Positions 9,229 through 18,500 of a DNA stretch of 64,000 nt are shown here, in pieces. The notes beneath the pieces were generated by a model, which saw only the letters and a program-made list of their open reading frames with translations, had not been told where the DNA came from and ran no database searches. Numbering within the stretch: the first letter of the stretch is position 1; each line of letters starts with the position of its first letter. Source of the stretch: Pararhodobacter marinus. GTDB lineage: Bacteria > Pseudomonadota > Alphaproteobacteria > Rhodobacterales > Rhodobacteraceae. Position numbers and translations under genes: made by a program. The stretch covers positions 248,001 to 312,000 of the forward strand of contig NZ_QEYD01000004.1 in NCBI RefSeq assembly GCF_003122215.1. Direction: 5' to 3'.

Positions 9229-10756
9229 GGGCGGCACCGTTTTGTTGGGCTTCGATTTCAGGCGACCAGTAGGGCGAACTGGATTCCGACAGGAACAGGT
9301 GGGGGGTGTCGAAGATCAGGTTGGCGATCTCGGCCATCAGGGCCATGTCGGGTCGATAGCGCGATTGCTCTTCCAGCTCGTGCCGGGGGGCCGAGACCTG
9401 CCGCATCGGGCGCAATCCGGGCAGGTCGTCCCGGGTGAGGCGCAGGGTCGGCTGCGGATCGCCGCCTTTAGGCGGGGCGATCTCGCTGACCCGGGCACGC
9501 CAGTGCTTCGACAAACGGGCGACCGACCGGTCCCGCAGCACGACGTCCAGAAATTGGCCCTCGGGATCCGATCGGATCGACAGGTCGAAAGCCAGCTTCG
9601 CGGTGGTGCGCGGCGAGGCGGCCGACAGGTAGCCCCGGCGCTGCACCTGTTTGTGGATCTCGCCTTGCGGCCGGCTGCCTTGCAGTACGATGACCGGCTT
9701 TTCGCCGGGCCAGTCATGCGGCGCGGGCCGGGGCAGGGTTTCCAGAAAATCGGCGAGCCGCTTCGCTTCGACCTCGGCCGAGCCGAGACTGTCCATCAGT
9801 GCTCCCAGATCGGCCAGCGTCTGCGGCCGCACGCGCAGCGTATCGGCGTCCAGATGGTCCAGCAACTCGCCCAGGTCGCGGTAGATGAAGGGAGCCAGCG
9901 TCTGGTAAAGCGGAAAGCCGGTGGACAGGACCTGCGATCCGCCCGCCAGAACCGAAACCGCGCGGTTGAGCGATTTCACCGTGCTGAACTCCTGCCCGTT
10001 GACCGGCAGGAAACAGAACAGGCTGTCGGCGATCAGCGCGGTTTCCGCCTCTTCGGTCCATTCGTCGACCAGACAGGGGACCGGCAGACGCGCGATCATC
10101 TCCAGCCGCCGGGGATCCAGCGCCCGGCGGTTGGTCAGGATGCGCAGGCGCGGCTGGTAGCCCCGCGCGCGGCATTGCAGAAGCTGGCCTGCAAAGGCGC
10201 TGAGATCTTCCAGTCCCAGCGAGAAATACGGGTTGTCGCCGATCCCGAACCAGCCGATATCCAGAACCCGGCTGGCGCGTGTGCGCTCGGCCACCGCGCG
10301 CAGCCTGTCAGCCAGCGCTGCACCCTCCCAGCCGCTGGCGGGGTCGTTCATCACCAGAAGCGGCAGATCGGGCACCAGCCGCACCAGCCGGTCGCGCATG
10401 TTCGGCGTCGAGCACAGGCCGAAATCGACCTGCGCCGTCATCATGCGGAACCATGCGCGTAGATGCATGAAGGCCGCATCCTGCGTCTGACTGTAATAAT
10501 CGTCGAAGAAATCGATGCCCACCGCGCAGCCTTCGGCGCGCAGCCGGCGGGTCAGCAACAGCGAGCGCACGTCGTGGCATTTACTGATCAGGTAGATATC
10601 GCCGGCCCTTTCGGGCGCCGCCATCGCCTCGTCGATGGGTTGCAGCGCAAAGCTGTGGCCCAGCGCCTCGATCCGAGGGCGGATGCGTTCGTAGCGGATG
10701 CGCACCCCCGCGGTCTTGCGCCATTCGGCATTGGGGATGATGACGACGATCCGCAT
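9221..10756 (-). CDS. Glycosyltransferase-like protein of the polysaccharide operon
   Basis: The 511-aa protein begins MRIVVIIPNAEW, an edge strand typical of GT-B enzymes, and carries a downstream domain with DIGWFGIGDNPYF and a STVKSLNRAVSVLAGG block like a donor-binding loop. The open frame extends upstream into the preceding gene, but I chose the ATG at 10756. It overlaps the upstream stop codon in a TGATG arrangement, and the conserved fold starts there. The last ~150 residues do not resemble a common domain and may be acceptor-specific. It overlaps the next gene by a few bases. Its role is inferred from operon context. Confidence 0.65.
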   Translation of the reverse strand: MRIVVIIPNAEWRKTAGVRIRYERIRPRIEALGHSFALQPIDEAMAAPERAGDIYLISKCHDVRSLLLTRRLRAEGCAVGIDFFDDYYSQTQDAAFMHLRAWFRMMTAQVDFGLCSTPNMRDRLVRLVPDLPLLVMNDPASGWEGAALADRLRAVAERTRASRVLDIGWFGIGDNPYFSLGLEDLSAFAGQLLQCRARGYQPRLRILTNRRALDPRRLEMIARLPVPCLVDEWTEEAETALIADSLFCFLPVNGQEFSTVKSLNRAVSVLAGGSQVLSTGFPLYQTLAPFIYRDLGELLDHLDADTLRVRPQTLADLGALMDSLGSAEVEAKRLADFLETLPRPAPHDWPGEKPVIVLQGSRPQGEIHKQVQRRGYLSAASPRTTAKLAFDLSIRSDPEGQFLDVVLRDRSVARLSKHWRARVSEIAPPKGGDPQPTLRLTRDDLPGLRPMRQVSAPRHELEEQSRYRPDMALMAEIANLIFDTPHLFLSESSSPYWSPEIEAQQNGAAHA

Positions 10757-12972
10757 CAGAACAATTCCCGCAACACCGTCACGCGGCGAAAGATCGATTC
10801 CCACAGCGCCGGTCGCAGGTATTGCGTGCCGACCGGGTCGATCTCGTCGCGGCGCACATAGTCGCCCAGATATCCCGCCCGCACTTTCGAGGTGCACAAG
10901 TGGCGATACCCCGCGTCCAGCGCATCGAGGCCAAGCTGGATATCGGCGGCATGGTCGGGCACCGAGCCATCGGGCATCGGCAGATCGGCCAGCACCGCGC
11001 GCCGCCACAGCGACAGCGGCAGCGCATTGGCGACCACGGCATAATCCGCCGAGGGCAGGGGCTGGAACGTGTCGGGTTCGTTGAAACCCAGCGCCGGGGC
11101 CGAGGAGAAAGACACGCGCGACGGGAACAGCCCGCCCACCGCCGGGCTGATCACGGCGCTTTTCTTGACCACGCGCTCGGCCAGCAGAAGGCAACTGGCC
11201 GAGGCCGCATCGGGCGCGCCGTCAAGCATCGCCTTGAGCGTGCTCAGCGTCTGCGGGTCGTACGGCACGACGCGGTCGTCCAGCGTCAGCAGCCACTCGG
11301 TATCGCTGTCCGCGGCAAGGCTGCGCAGGTCGGTGCCGGTGGCGGTCTCGCGCCAGCCGCCCGTGCCGAGCGTGCCATCCAGACAGGCGCGCAAGGCGGC
11401 CTTGTCCGGACCCGCCAGGCGGACGGTAACCTCCGCCTTCGCCATCGCCAGTACGTTGCGCAAGAGCTCTTCCAACCGCGCGGGGTCATGCGCGGTCAGG
11501 ATCACCTGAAGCGACCCGATCTTGGCCGGCTTGGCGGATTTCTCGGCGGCATCCGGGGCCGTGGGCAGCATCAGACGCGTCGGATGCGGCGGGTTCCGGG
11601 GGCGGAACAGCACGGCGACCGGGATCGGAACGGCGCTTGCGTCGGTCTCTGTTGCCATCCCCTGACCGGCCATCCCGATCGAGGGCTGCGACGGGTCCGA
11701 CGCCGGCCCTTGCGCCGGGGTCACCATCCAGCGCGGGCGCAGGTTGGACTCTTCGGCCACCAGATAGGGGGCGGCGGAAGAGTCGGGCAGGTCCGCGTCG
11801 AGCCGCCGCGACACCAGCACCGACAGCGTCGGAACACCGCAACCGGGCAGGGACAGCGTCACGCCCCCGGTATCGTCCGGCCGGGAAAGCACGCGTTCGC
11901 CCAGCATGTCGCGCAACGCCGCCTCGCCCTGCGTCAGGGTCTGGCCCGGCGCGTCGAGAGGGGCCACCGACAGACCGAACAGCGCATCCAGCCAGTCGAG
12001 CGTCGGCGCGGCGAATAACGGCTCGGCCCCCGTGGCGCCTTGCAGCGAAACGCGGATCCCGGCAAGCGAGGCCGCGTTGCCGCCGGTCTTGCCCAGCTTC
12101 TCGCGCACCAGCATTTCCGACAGCGCCCAAAGCGAATCCACCGGGTTCGCGGTGCGTTGAAGCGCCTTTGCCTCGGCCCCGTGCAGACCGCCGGGGGCAA
12201 GCGACGGGAAGGCCAGCAGCGCAATCGATTGCACCGTGCCGTCCGGGGCGCTCGCCTGCACGAGAACCGGCATCAGCGGATGAACCAGCGCGATGTCCCA
12301 CAGCGCCGGACCCTCGGCGGGTAGGACCAGCGTGTCGCCCGCCGGATGCATCTGGTCAGGCTTTTCCGGAACCGCCTGGAACGCGCTGAGCATCCAGCCC
12401 GCGCTGCCCTCGCCGCCGGTCAGCCGCAGCCGCAGTGCGCCGGTGGTCTCGTGCCACAGGCTTTCGATGCGCAGCGTGCCGGTTTGAAACGGCTCGAACG
12501 CGGTCATGCTGCCCGCCGGGCGCGCGGCGGCTCTTCCCGGCGCGGGCAGGCCGAACAGCCGGGCATAGGTGTTCAGCGCGACAAGCACGCCGGCATCGGC
12601 ATGCGGCGCTTCGGCCAGCGCGGACAGGCTTTGCGGTTTGGCCCTTTCGGTCAGACCCGACAGCACTGTCCCGGGGACCGTGGCCGCCGCATTGAACCCC
12701 GCGGGGCGGTCGATGATCGGGCCCGGCCGGGTGGGGCGCGGGATGACGAGTTCCGGCGCAGCGGCCGGCGCCGGACCCGCGGCGGGCGCGGGGTCGGGTT
12801 GCAGGTGGGGAAGGATCGGGCGCGGCTTCGGCGCATCGGCACTGGGCTGCCGCCCGAGCATCCGGCCAAAGCGCTGGTAATGCTCGGCCGGGTCCATCCC
12901 CGTCAGCGCCACGTCGGGATAGGTGGCGACGTACCACTCGGGATCGAACGCAGCATCAAGGACAGTGCTCAT
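10756..12972 (-). CDS. Large polysaccharide-biosynthesis protein with GT2-like C-terminal domain
   Basis: This is the first gene of the four-gene glycan operon and encodes about 738 aa. Residues ~8-45 form the short module FDPEWYVATYPDV...GMDPAEHYQRFG...GRQPS, which recurs at the ends of many bacterial glycan-assembly glycosyltransferases. The middle is Ala/Pro-rich with low-complexity stretches. Residues ~500-735 look like a GT-A/GT2 domain with a LLTLDDRV block where a DxD would be. The frame is open for 27 codons further upstream, but the ATG at 12972 is preferred because AGGAA lies 8 nt before it and the conserved module starts there. Stop and next start overlap (TGATG). Confidence 0.65.
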   Translation of the reverse strand: MSTVLDAAFDPEWYVATYPDVALTGMDPAEHYQRFGRMLGRQPSADAPKPRPILPHLQPDPAPAAGPAPAAAPELVIPRPTRPGPIIDRPAGFNAAATVPGTVLSGLTERAKPQSLSALAEAPHADAGVLVALNTYARLFGLPAPGRAAARPAGSMTAFEPFQTGTLRIESLWHETTGALRLRLTGGEGSAGWMLSAFQAVPEKPDQMHPAGDTLVLPAEGPALWDIALVHPLMPVLVQASAPDGTVQSIALLAFPSLAPGGLHGAEAKALQRTANPVDSLWALSEMLVREKLGKTGGNAASLAGIRVSLQGATGAEPLFAAPTLDWLDALFGLSVAPLDAPGQTLTQGEAALRDMLGERVLSRPDDTGGVTLSLPGCGVPTLSVLVSRRLDADLPDSSAAPYLVAEESNLRPRWMVTPAQGPASDPSQPSIGMAGQGMATETDASAVPIPVAVLFRPRNPPHPTRLMLPTAPDAAEKSAKPAKIGSLQVILTAHDPARLEELLRNVLAMAKAEVTVRLAGPDKAALRACLDGTLGTGGWRETATGTDLRSLAADSDTEWLLTLDDRVVPYDPQTLSTLKAMLDGAPDAASASCLLLAERVVKKSAVISPAVGGLFPSRVSFSSAPALGFNEPDTFQPLPSADYAVVANALPLSLWRRAVLADLPMPDGSVPDHAADIQLGLDALDAGYRHLCTSKVRAGYLGDYVRRDEIDPVGTQYLRPALWESIFRRVTVLRELF

Positions 12973-13471
12973 GAATTCGGTTCCTGAAATTCGGATCGCG
13001 CGAAAGACGGCGCGGGTCTGCAAAAGGTCTCGGTCAGTGGAGGACGCGGCCAATTCCGCGTCGCGCTTCGGTTCGGGTCGCTTTGTGGCCCCTCTTCAGG
13101 GTCAGGGCCGCGAGAAAAAAGCCGCTCATAGCCTGCCATCGGGATGTGACGGATGAAAAACTGCGGGGTACCCAACGTGAAAAAAGACGCATCCCGGTGC
13201 GATCCCGCCCTGTGCGCAGACGCAAGCGTCCGGCGCGGCGGGCTGCGGGATGCAAGACCCGGATATCGGCTTCATGGTGAACGATGACGGGCATTGTTTT
13301 CCAGTCTCCGGTCATTGTTTGGCCTGTTGCGATATCATCTGCTCAGACATTACGCGGCCAGCGCGGTCGGGCGCCCAATTTAGGGACGCTGCGGTGCAGC
13401 AATGTCAAGGAGTCGGGCGGGATCGCTGCGCGGTCTCGTCGCTTTGTGATCCCGGCCCGCCCGGATTTGGC
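12973..13471. other. Intergenic region, about 500 bp
   Basis: This gap separates kpsF from the four-gene glycan operon, both on the minus strand, so it probably holds the operon's promoter and a long 5' leader. The part from about 13285 to 13345 is AT-richer and contains ATTGTTT twice (around 13293 and 13314). Open frames in it have no recognisable product, and no strong hairpin terminator or tRNA was seen. Confidence 0.4.
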
Positions 13472-14464
13472 TCAGGCGACGCCTGCGCGCAGACATTCAT
13501 GCAGCCGCAACAGGCCGACAGGACGTTGGGACTCGTCAAGAACAACCAGCGCGTTCACCTTGCGCGCATTCATGATCGCCATCGCCTCCGCCGCCAGCAT
13601 GTCGGGCGGCGCGGTCTGCGGCGAACGCGTGGCGACATCGCCCGCGGTCTTTTCCAGCAAGCCTTCGATGTTGCGGCGAATATCTCCGTCCGAGATGACC
13701 CCGGCCAGCGCTCCTTCGGCATCGACGACGCAGGCGATGCCGAAGCCCGCGCGGGTCATGGTGATCAGCGTCTCGCCCATCGGCGCATCGCTTGGCACGA
13801 TCGGGATCTCCGTCGCATCGTGCATGAGCTGATGCACCTGCGCCAGTTTCGAGCCCAGCTTGCCGCCGGGGTGGAAGATGCGGAAATGTTCGTGCACGAA
13901 GCCGCGCTGCTGCATCAGCGCCACGGCCAGCGCGTCGCCCAGAGCCAGCGTCAGCGTCGTCGAAGTGGTGGGGGCCATGCCGATCGAGCAGGCCTCGGGC
14001 GCATCGGGCAGCAGCAGCCGGAGGTCGGCGGCGCGCATCAGCGTGCTCTCGGCCTTGCGCGAAATGGCAATCATCGGGATCGCGAAGCGGCGGGTATGGC
14101 TGATGATGTCGCCCAGCTCGGTGGTTTCGCCGGAATTCGAGATCAGGATGCAGACATCGTCATTCGTGACCATCCCCAGATCGCCATGGCTGGCTTCGGA
14201 CGGGTGGACGAATTGCGACGGCGTCCCGGTCGAGGCGAGGGTCGCGGCGATCTTGCGGGCGATGTGACCCGACTTGCCGATACCGCTCAGGATGACGCGG
14301 CCCCTGCAATCCAGGATTGTTTCGACGCTGGCGATGAAATCCTCGGGCAAGGCCTCGGCCATCTGCAGAACGGCGTTGCCTTCGACCGCCAGGACGCGCG
14401 CGGCGGCGGCGCGCACCAGATCGGCGTCGACGCTTTTGCGGGCAGCAATGGTCTTGGGATACAT
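13472..14464 (-). CDS. kpsF: D-arabinose-5-phosphate isomerase, KpsF/GutQ family
   Basis: The 330-aa protein interconverts D-ribulose 5-phosphate and D-arabinose 5-phosphate, the first step toward Kdo. The N-terminal SIS domain shows LSGIGKSGHIARKIAATL near residue 60, HPSEASHGDLG, and ISNSGETTE, all diagnostic sugar-isomerase motifs. HPGGKLG near residue 195 is a family marker, and two CBS domains follow from about 205 to the end. Length matches KpsF/KdsD (about 320-330 aa). kdsA and kdsB are 6 kb away, so a full CMP-Kdo route is present in the window. Location beside capsule-type genes favours the KpsF role, though it may also serve LPS. Confidence 0.92.
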   Translation of the reverse strand: MYPKTIAARKSVDADLVRAAAARVLAVEGNAVLQMAEALPEDFIASVETILDCRGRVILSGIGKSGHIARKIAATLASTGTPSQFVHPSEASHGDLGMVTNDDVCILISNSGETTELGDIISHTRRFAIPMIAISRKAESTLMRAADLRLLLPDAPEACSIGMAPTTSTTLTLALGDALAVALMQQRGFVHEHFRIFHPGGKLGSKLAQVHQLMHDATEIPIVPSDAPMGETLITMTRAGFGIACVVDAEGALAGVISDGDIRRNIEGLLEKTAGDVATRSPQTAPPDMLAAEAMAIMNARKVNALVVLDESQRPVGLLRLHECLRAGVA

Positions 14465-14711
14465 GTGAAAAGCCTATAATTAAGACAAAATGCTATGTAG
14501 AGATGCAGGTTCGGAACGCTTGCACAGAAGCCACGCAATTTGATGGGGGCGGCCTAAACTCTCTCTTCCGGTTTGTCTACCGTCGGTGGCAAAACGTGGC
14601 AAGTGTACGCTCAGGCTTCGGCGCCCCGGGTTGCTGAACTGACATTTTGCACCGATAAGAAGAGCAAGTAGCCTCCGAAAGCGGCTGGCCGGTAAAAACG
14701 GAGATTTCACA

Positions 14712-15416
14712 ATGAGCAAGAAACTTAAGATCTATGTCGGCTACGATTCCCGCGAGGACATCGCGTGGCAGGTCGCGCGTCACTCGACCTTGCGCCATAC
14801 CTCGGGCGATGTCGAGATTTACCCGCTGCGGCAGCCGACCCTTCGCGAACTGGGTCTTTACACCCGCCCCGCCGACAACGCGACGACCGAGTTCTCGCTG
14901 ACCCGCTTCCTGACGCCGTATCTGGCGGCGCATGACGGCTGGTCGGTCTTCATGGATTGCGATTTCCTCGTGACCCGCGACATCACCGAGATCTTCGACC
15001 TGCTCGACGACAGCAAGGCGCTGTACTGCGTGCAGCACGACTACACGCCCGCCAACATGATCAAGATGGATGGCAAGCAGCAAAGCGTCTATCCGCGCAA
15101 GAACTGGTCGTCCTTCATGGCGTTCAACGGCGCGCATCCGAAGGTGAAGGCGCTGACGCCCGAAGTGGTGAACACCGAAAGCCCGGGCTACCTGCACCGT
15201 TTCACCTGGCTCGACGATTCCGAGATCGGCGAACTGGACCGCGAGTGGAACTTCCTCGAGGGCGAGTACGAGAAGCCCGACCAGATCCCGATGTGCGTGC
15301 ATTACACGAATGGTGGCCCGTGGTTCGACGACTGGCAGGATGTCGATTTCGGCGACGAATGGCGCGCCGAGCGCGACCTCTACCTCGCCTCGGCGCAGTC
15401 GCAGGCGGCTGAATGA
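14712..15416 (+). CDS. Glycosyltransferase with DxD motif (copy 2)
   Basis: This 234-aa enzyme is a paralog of the protein at 2640-3380. It has VGYDSRE (residues 9-15), D82-C-D84 as the DxD metal site, YPRKNWSS, and HRFTWLDDSEIGE. It is soluble, with no membrane segment. Its gene is followed 36 bp later by a GSCFA-domain gene, whereas copy 1 is preceded by one, so the same pair of functions occurs twice in this locus in opposite order. The start ATG follows a CGGAGATTTCACA stretch, with GGAG as ribosome-binding site. It probably adds a sugar to the same surface glycan. Confidence 0.75.
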   Translation: MSKKLKIYVGYDSREDIAWQVARHSTLRHTSGDVEIYPLRQPTLRELGLYTRPADNATTEFSLTRFLTPYLAAHDGWSVFMDCDFLVTRDITEIFDLLDDSKALYCVQHDYTPANMIKMDGKQQSVYPRKNWSSFMAFNGAHPKVKALTPEVVNTESPGYLHRFTWLDDSEIGELDREWNFLEGEYEKPDQIPMCVHYTNGGPWFDDWQDVDFGDEWRAERDLYLASAQSQAAE

Positions 15417-15452
15417 GGCGACACGGCGCGCTGCGCTCGGAGCAATAGGCGC

Positions 15453-16469
15453 ATGGTGCTTTCCCGCTTGCCAACCAAAAGGGCAATGGCGAACCGCAAG
15501 GCGGGACGCCATTGCCGATGGCCGGACGGTCGCCAGGCATGGGGCGAAGAGCGGGTATCCGGGCTGACCTCCGTAACGGTGCAGCCCGGTTTCGCTTTCT
15601 CGGTCGATGACCCGATCATGACCATCGGGTCCTGCTTCGCGCGCGAGATCGAAGTCGTGCTGGCCGCGCGGGGCTTCGATCTTCCGGCATTGGCGGTGAC
15701 GGTTCCCGACGGACAGCGGCCCGACGGCACGAAGCCGAACGTCATCCTCAATAAATACTCCGTCCACTCGATGGAGAATGAGATCCGCTGGGCCTTCGAG
15801 GGTCCGCCCTGCGAGCCCGAGCGCTTCTTTCTCTCGGTAGGGGACGATCTGTGGCACGACCCGCATGTCGTCCACAATGTGACGCCCGGCCCGATGTCGG
15901 TCGTTCAGTCCCGCCGCGACGGCATCGCGGCGATGATGCGCGAACTCCCGCGCTGCCGGGTCGTCGTCATCACGCTTGGCCTGGTCGAAAGCTGGTTTGA
16001 CAAGGAAACGAGGCTCTATCTCAACACGATCCCGCCGGTGACCGTCTTGAAACAGCAGAGCCGGCGGTTCGAGCTGCATGTGCTCGATTACGGTGACGTT
16101 CTGAAAGCGCTCGACCGTATCCATGCGCTTATTGCCGCGTATGGCCACCCCGAATTCCACATTCTGTGCACGGTCTCGCCCGTGCCCTTCAAGATGACCT
16201 ATACCGGTCAGGACGCGATCGTCGCCAATACCTACGGCAAAAGCGTGCAACGCGCCGCGGCCGAGGTTTTCGCGGCGAAGCATGAGAATGTCGACTATTT
16301 TCCCAGTTACGAGATCGTTGCGACATCGGATCGGCAGCGTGCCTATCTGCAAGACAATATTCACGTCACACCCGAAGCGGTCGACGCGATCATGTCGACC
16401 GTGCTCGATACCTATTGCGTTTCGGGGCAGGATGCCGCGTCGAAAGACAGTTCCGTTGAACCCGGCTGA
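15453..16469 (+). CDS. GSCFA-domain protein (copy 2)
   Basis: The 338-aa protein contains I58-G-S-C-F-A63, the family signature with the presumed nucleophilic Ser, then GLVESWF, a TVSPVPFKMT block, TYGKSV and YFPSYEI. It is a distant paralog of the 373-aa copy at 1414-2535. The first ~45 residues are Arg-rich and not conserved with copy 1, so the true start may lie downstream (for example the ATG at 15486). GSCFA proteins are SGNH-like and tied to polysaccharide loci; an acyl-modification role is inferred. A methyltransferase gene follows within 40 bp, suggesting one operon from 14712 to 17191. Confidence 0.75.
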   Translation: MVLSRLPTKRAMANRKAGRHCRWPDGRQAWGEERVSGLTSVTVQPGFAFSVDDPIMTIGSCFAREIEVVLAARGFDLPALAVTVPDGQRPDGTKPNVILNKYSVHSMENEIRWAFEGPPCEPERFFLSVGDDLWHDPHVVHNVTPGPMSVVQSRRDGIAAMMRELPRCRVVVITLGLVESWFDKETRLYLNTIPPVTVLKQQSRRFELHVLDYGDVLKALDRIHALIAAYGHPEFHILCTVSPVPFKMTYTGQDAIVANTYGKSVQRAAAEVFAAKHENVDYFPSYEIVATSDRQRAYLQDNIHVTPEAVDAIMSTVLDTYCVSGQDAASKDSSVEPG

Positions 16470-16504
16470 AAGCCATGTTGAGTGAAAGCCAAGGATCCGC
16501 CCCC

Positions 16505-17191
16505 ATGGAGCACCTGAACCGTTATTACGACACGGACTATGTCTCGCACCAGGTCAAGGCCGGGGAACACCGCCAGACCATCGGCGGCATGTGGGACAAG
16601 ATCGGGCAGATGCAGTTCGACTATCTCAGGGCGCAGGGGCTGCAGCCCGGCTCGACGCTGCTCGACATAGGCTGCGGCTGTCTGCGCGGCGGCGTGCATT
16701 ACGCGGCCTATCTCGATGCAGGGAATTACTACGGGATCGATTTGTCCAGGGATCTTCTGGATTCCGGCTACGATATCGAACTCGCGGCAGCGGGCCTGCA
16801 GCACAAGGTGCCGCGTGAGAACCTGCGCGATACGGACGCGTTCGACATCGCACCCTTCGGCGTTCGCTTCGACATGGCGATTGCCGTTTCAGTCTTTTCG
16901 CATCTGCCGGCCTCTTACCTGCGGCAATGCCTGATCAATCTCGCGGATTCCATGAAGACCGGAGGCACGCTCTTTGCCACGTATTTTCATTGCCCGCCCG
17001 GGCATGATTTCAACACCCCGCTGCGTCATCCTGCCGGCAAGCTCAGCCATCCGGGCAAGGATCCCTTCCACTACCGCGAAGAGGAACTCGTCGGCGCCGC
17101 CGAGGATCTGCCCTGGCGGCTCGAGACTTACCGATCCTGGGAACATCCGCGCGATCAGTGGATGGCGCATTTCGTCAAGATTGATCAATAA
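16505..17191 (+). CDS. Class I SAM-dependent methyltransferase
   Basis: The product is about 228 aa with motif I, LLDIGCGCLRGG (roughly residues 51-62), and an acidic residue in YYGIDLS for SAM ribose binding, characteristic of Rossmann-fold methyltransferases. The N-terminal YYDTDYVSHQV and the C-terminal half show no substrate-specific motif I can name. An in-frame ATG at 16475 would add 10 residues. I prefer 16505 because AAGGA lies 9 nt upstream of it, while the earlier ATG has none. It probably O- or N-methylates a glycan or nucleotide-sugar residue, judging by neighbours. Confidence 0.75.
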   Translation: MEHLNRYYDTDYVSHQVKAGEHRQTIGGMWDKIGQMQFDYLRAQGLQPGSTLLDIGCGCLRGGVHYAAYLDAGNYYGIDLSRDLLDSGYDIELAAAGLQHKVPRENLRDTDAFDIAPFGVRFDMAIAVSVFSHLPASYLRQCLINLADSMKTGGTLFATYFHCPPGHDFNTPLRHPAGKLSHPGKDPFHYREEELVGAAEDLPWRLETYRSWEHPRDQWMAHFVKIDQ

Positions 17192-17251
17192 CACATCCGA
17201 GCGTTACACCGCACTTTTCTGTAAAACACCTGACCTTTCAGAGAGATATTC

Positions 17252-18385
17252 ATGACCATCCTCGTAACCGGCGGTGCCGGGTTCATTGGCAGCCATCTGG
17301 TGCCCAGGCTTCTTGACGCCGGGCACGCCGTTCGCATCCTCGACACACTGTCGCCCCAGATCCACGGCCAGATCCCCGAGGGGCTCGACTGGCTGCGCGA
17401 GACGCCGGGGCTGGAGTTCATCCGTGGATCGGTCGCCGACCGCGAAACGCTGGAGAAAGCCGTCGACGGGGTCGAGGCGATCGTGCATCTGGCCTCGGAA
17501 ACCGGCACCGGCCAGTCGATGTACGAGATCTCGCGCTATTGCCACGAGAACGTGCAGGGCACGGCCGAGCTGTGCCAGGTCCTTGCCGCCAGCAAAGGGC
17601 ACGGGGTCAAGCGCGTGCTGTTGTCCTCGTCGCGCTCGGTGTATGGCGAGGGCGCCTATCTGCGTCCGTCGGATCAGGCGCGCGTGACGCCCTCGGCCCG
17701 CACCGCCGCCGCGCTCAGGGCCCGGCAATGGGAGCCCGTCTGCCCCGAGACCGGCGAGGCGCTGGAACTGGTCCCCACGCGCGAAGACGACCGCACCGCG
17801 CCCTCGTCGATCTATGCGGCAACGAAGCTGATGCAGGAAGACCTGTTGCGCATCACCTGCGACAGCATGGGCATCGGATACGGCATCCTGCGGTTGCAGA
17901 ACGTCTATGGCGAGGGGCAGTCGCTGAAGAATCCCTATACCGGCATCCTGTCGATCTTCTCGACCAAGATCCGCCGCGGGCTGGAACTGCCGATCTACGA
18001 GGACGGGCTGGAAAGCCGCGATTTCGTGCATGTCTCGGACGTCGTCGCGGCCTTCGCCAAGGCGCTGGCCACGCCCGAGCCGGTCAACGGGATCGTCAAT
18101 GTTGGCTATGGGCAGGCAACCTCGGTGCTGGACGTGGCGGCAAGCCTGTCGCGCGCATTCGGGGCCGAGCCGAACACGCGGATCACCGGCGAATACCGGC
18201 TGGGCGATATCCGCCACAACGCGGCCGATGTCACGCGCCTGCAGACCCTGCTGGGCCACACGCCCGAGGTCAATCTGGATACCGGCCTCTCGCGCTTCGC
18301 GGCCTGGGTCGGCACCCAGGCCCTGCCCGAGGATCAGCTGGAAAAGGCCAAGGCCGAGCTGGTGCAGAAGGGGCTGATGGGGTGA
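17252..18385 (+). CDS. NAD-dependent epimerase/dehydratase (extended SDR)
   Basis: The 377-aa enzyme has the extended-SDR glycine motif G7-G-A-G10-F-I-G13 for NAD binding, SSSRSVYGEG around the catalytic Ser region, and Y188-A-A-T-K192 as the YxxxK catalytic pair. Such enzymes act on nucleotide sugars (UDP-glucose 4-epimerase and relatives). An insert with several prolines between the Ser and the Tyr is longer than in the housekeeping epimerase, so a different specificity is likely. It is a soluble cytoplasmic enzyme. It lies after the methyltransferase (60 bp gap) and before a sulfotransferase-like gene, in keeping with donor-sugar synthesis for the locus. Confidence 0.85.
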   Translation: MTILVTGGAGFIGSHLVPRLLDAGHAVRILDTLSPQIHGQIPEGLDWLRETPGLEFIRGSVADRETLEKAVDGVEAIVHLASETGTGQSMYEISRYCHENVQGTAELCQVLAASKGHGVKRVLLSSSRSVYGEGAYLRPSDQARVTPSARTAAALRARQWEPVCPETGEALELVPTREDDRTAPSSIYAATKLMQEDLLRITCDSMGIGYGILRLQNVYGEGQSLKNPYTGILSIFSTKIRRGLELPIYEDGLESRDFVHVSDVVAAFAKALATPEPVNGIVNVGYGQATSVLDVAASLSRAFGAEPNTRITGEYRLGDIRHNAADVTRLQTLLGHTPEVNLDTGLSRFAAWVGTQALPEDQLEKAKAELVQKGLMG

Positions 18386-18500
18386 CAGCGGCGGGTGGCC
18401 GGGGGCTAAGCCAGGCCACACTCGCTTATGGAATGCAGGTTGCCGGGGCGGCTGATACGGTTCCGGCAATTGGAATACGTCAAATCGGAAGGTAGTTGCG

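Noticed and set aside
13250-14479. Plus-strand open frame over kpsF
   Set aside because: The minus strand encodes an unmistakable SIS-CBS isomerase; the plus frame is its shadow.
14475-14480. TATAAT on the plus strand as a promoter for the glycosyltransferase at 14712
   Set aside because: It is a perfect -10 box, but the best upstream element (TTGGGA at 14454) is weak and at the wrong spacing, and it overlaps the start of kpsF. Not enough support to call.
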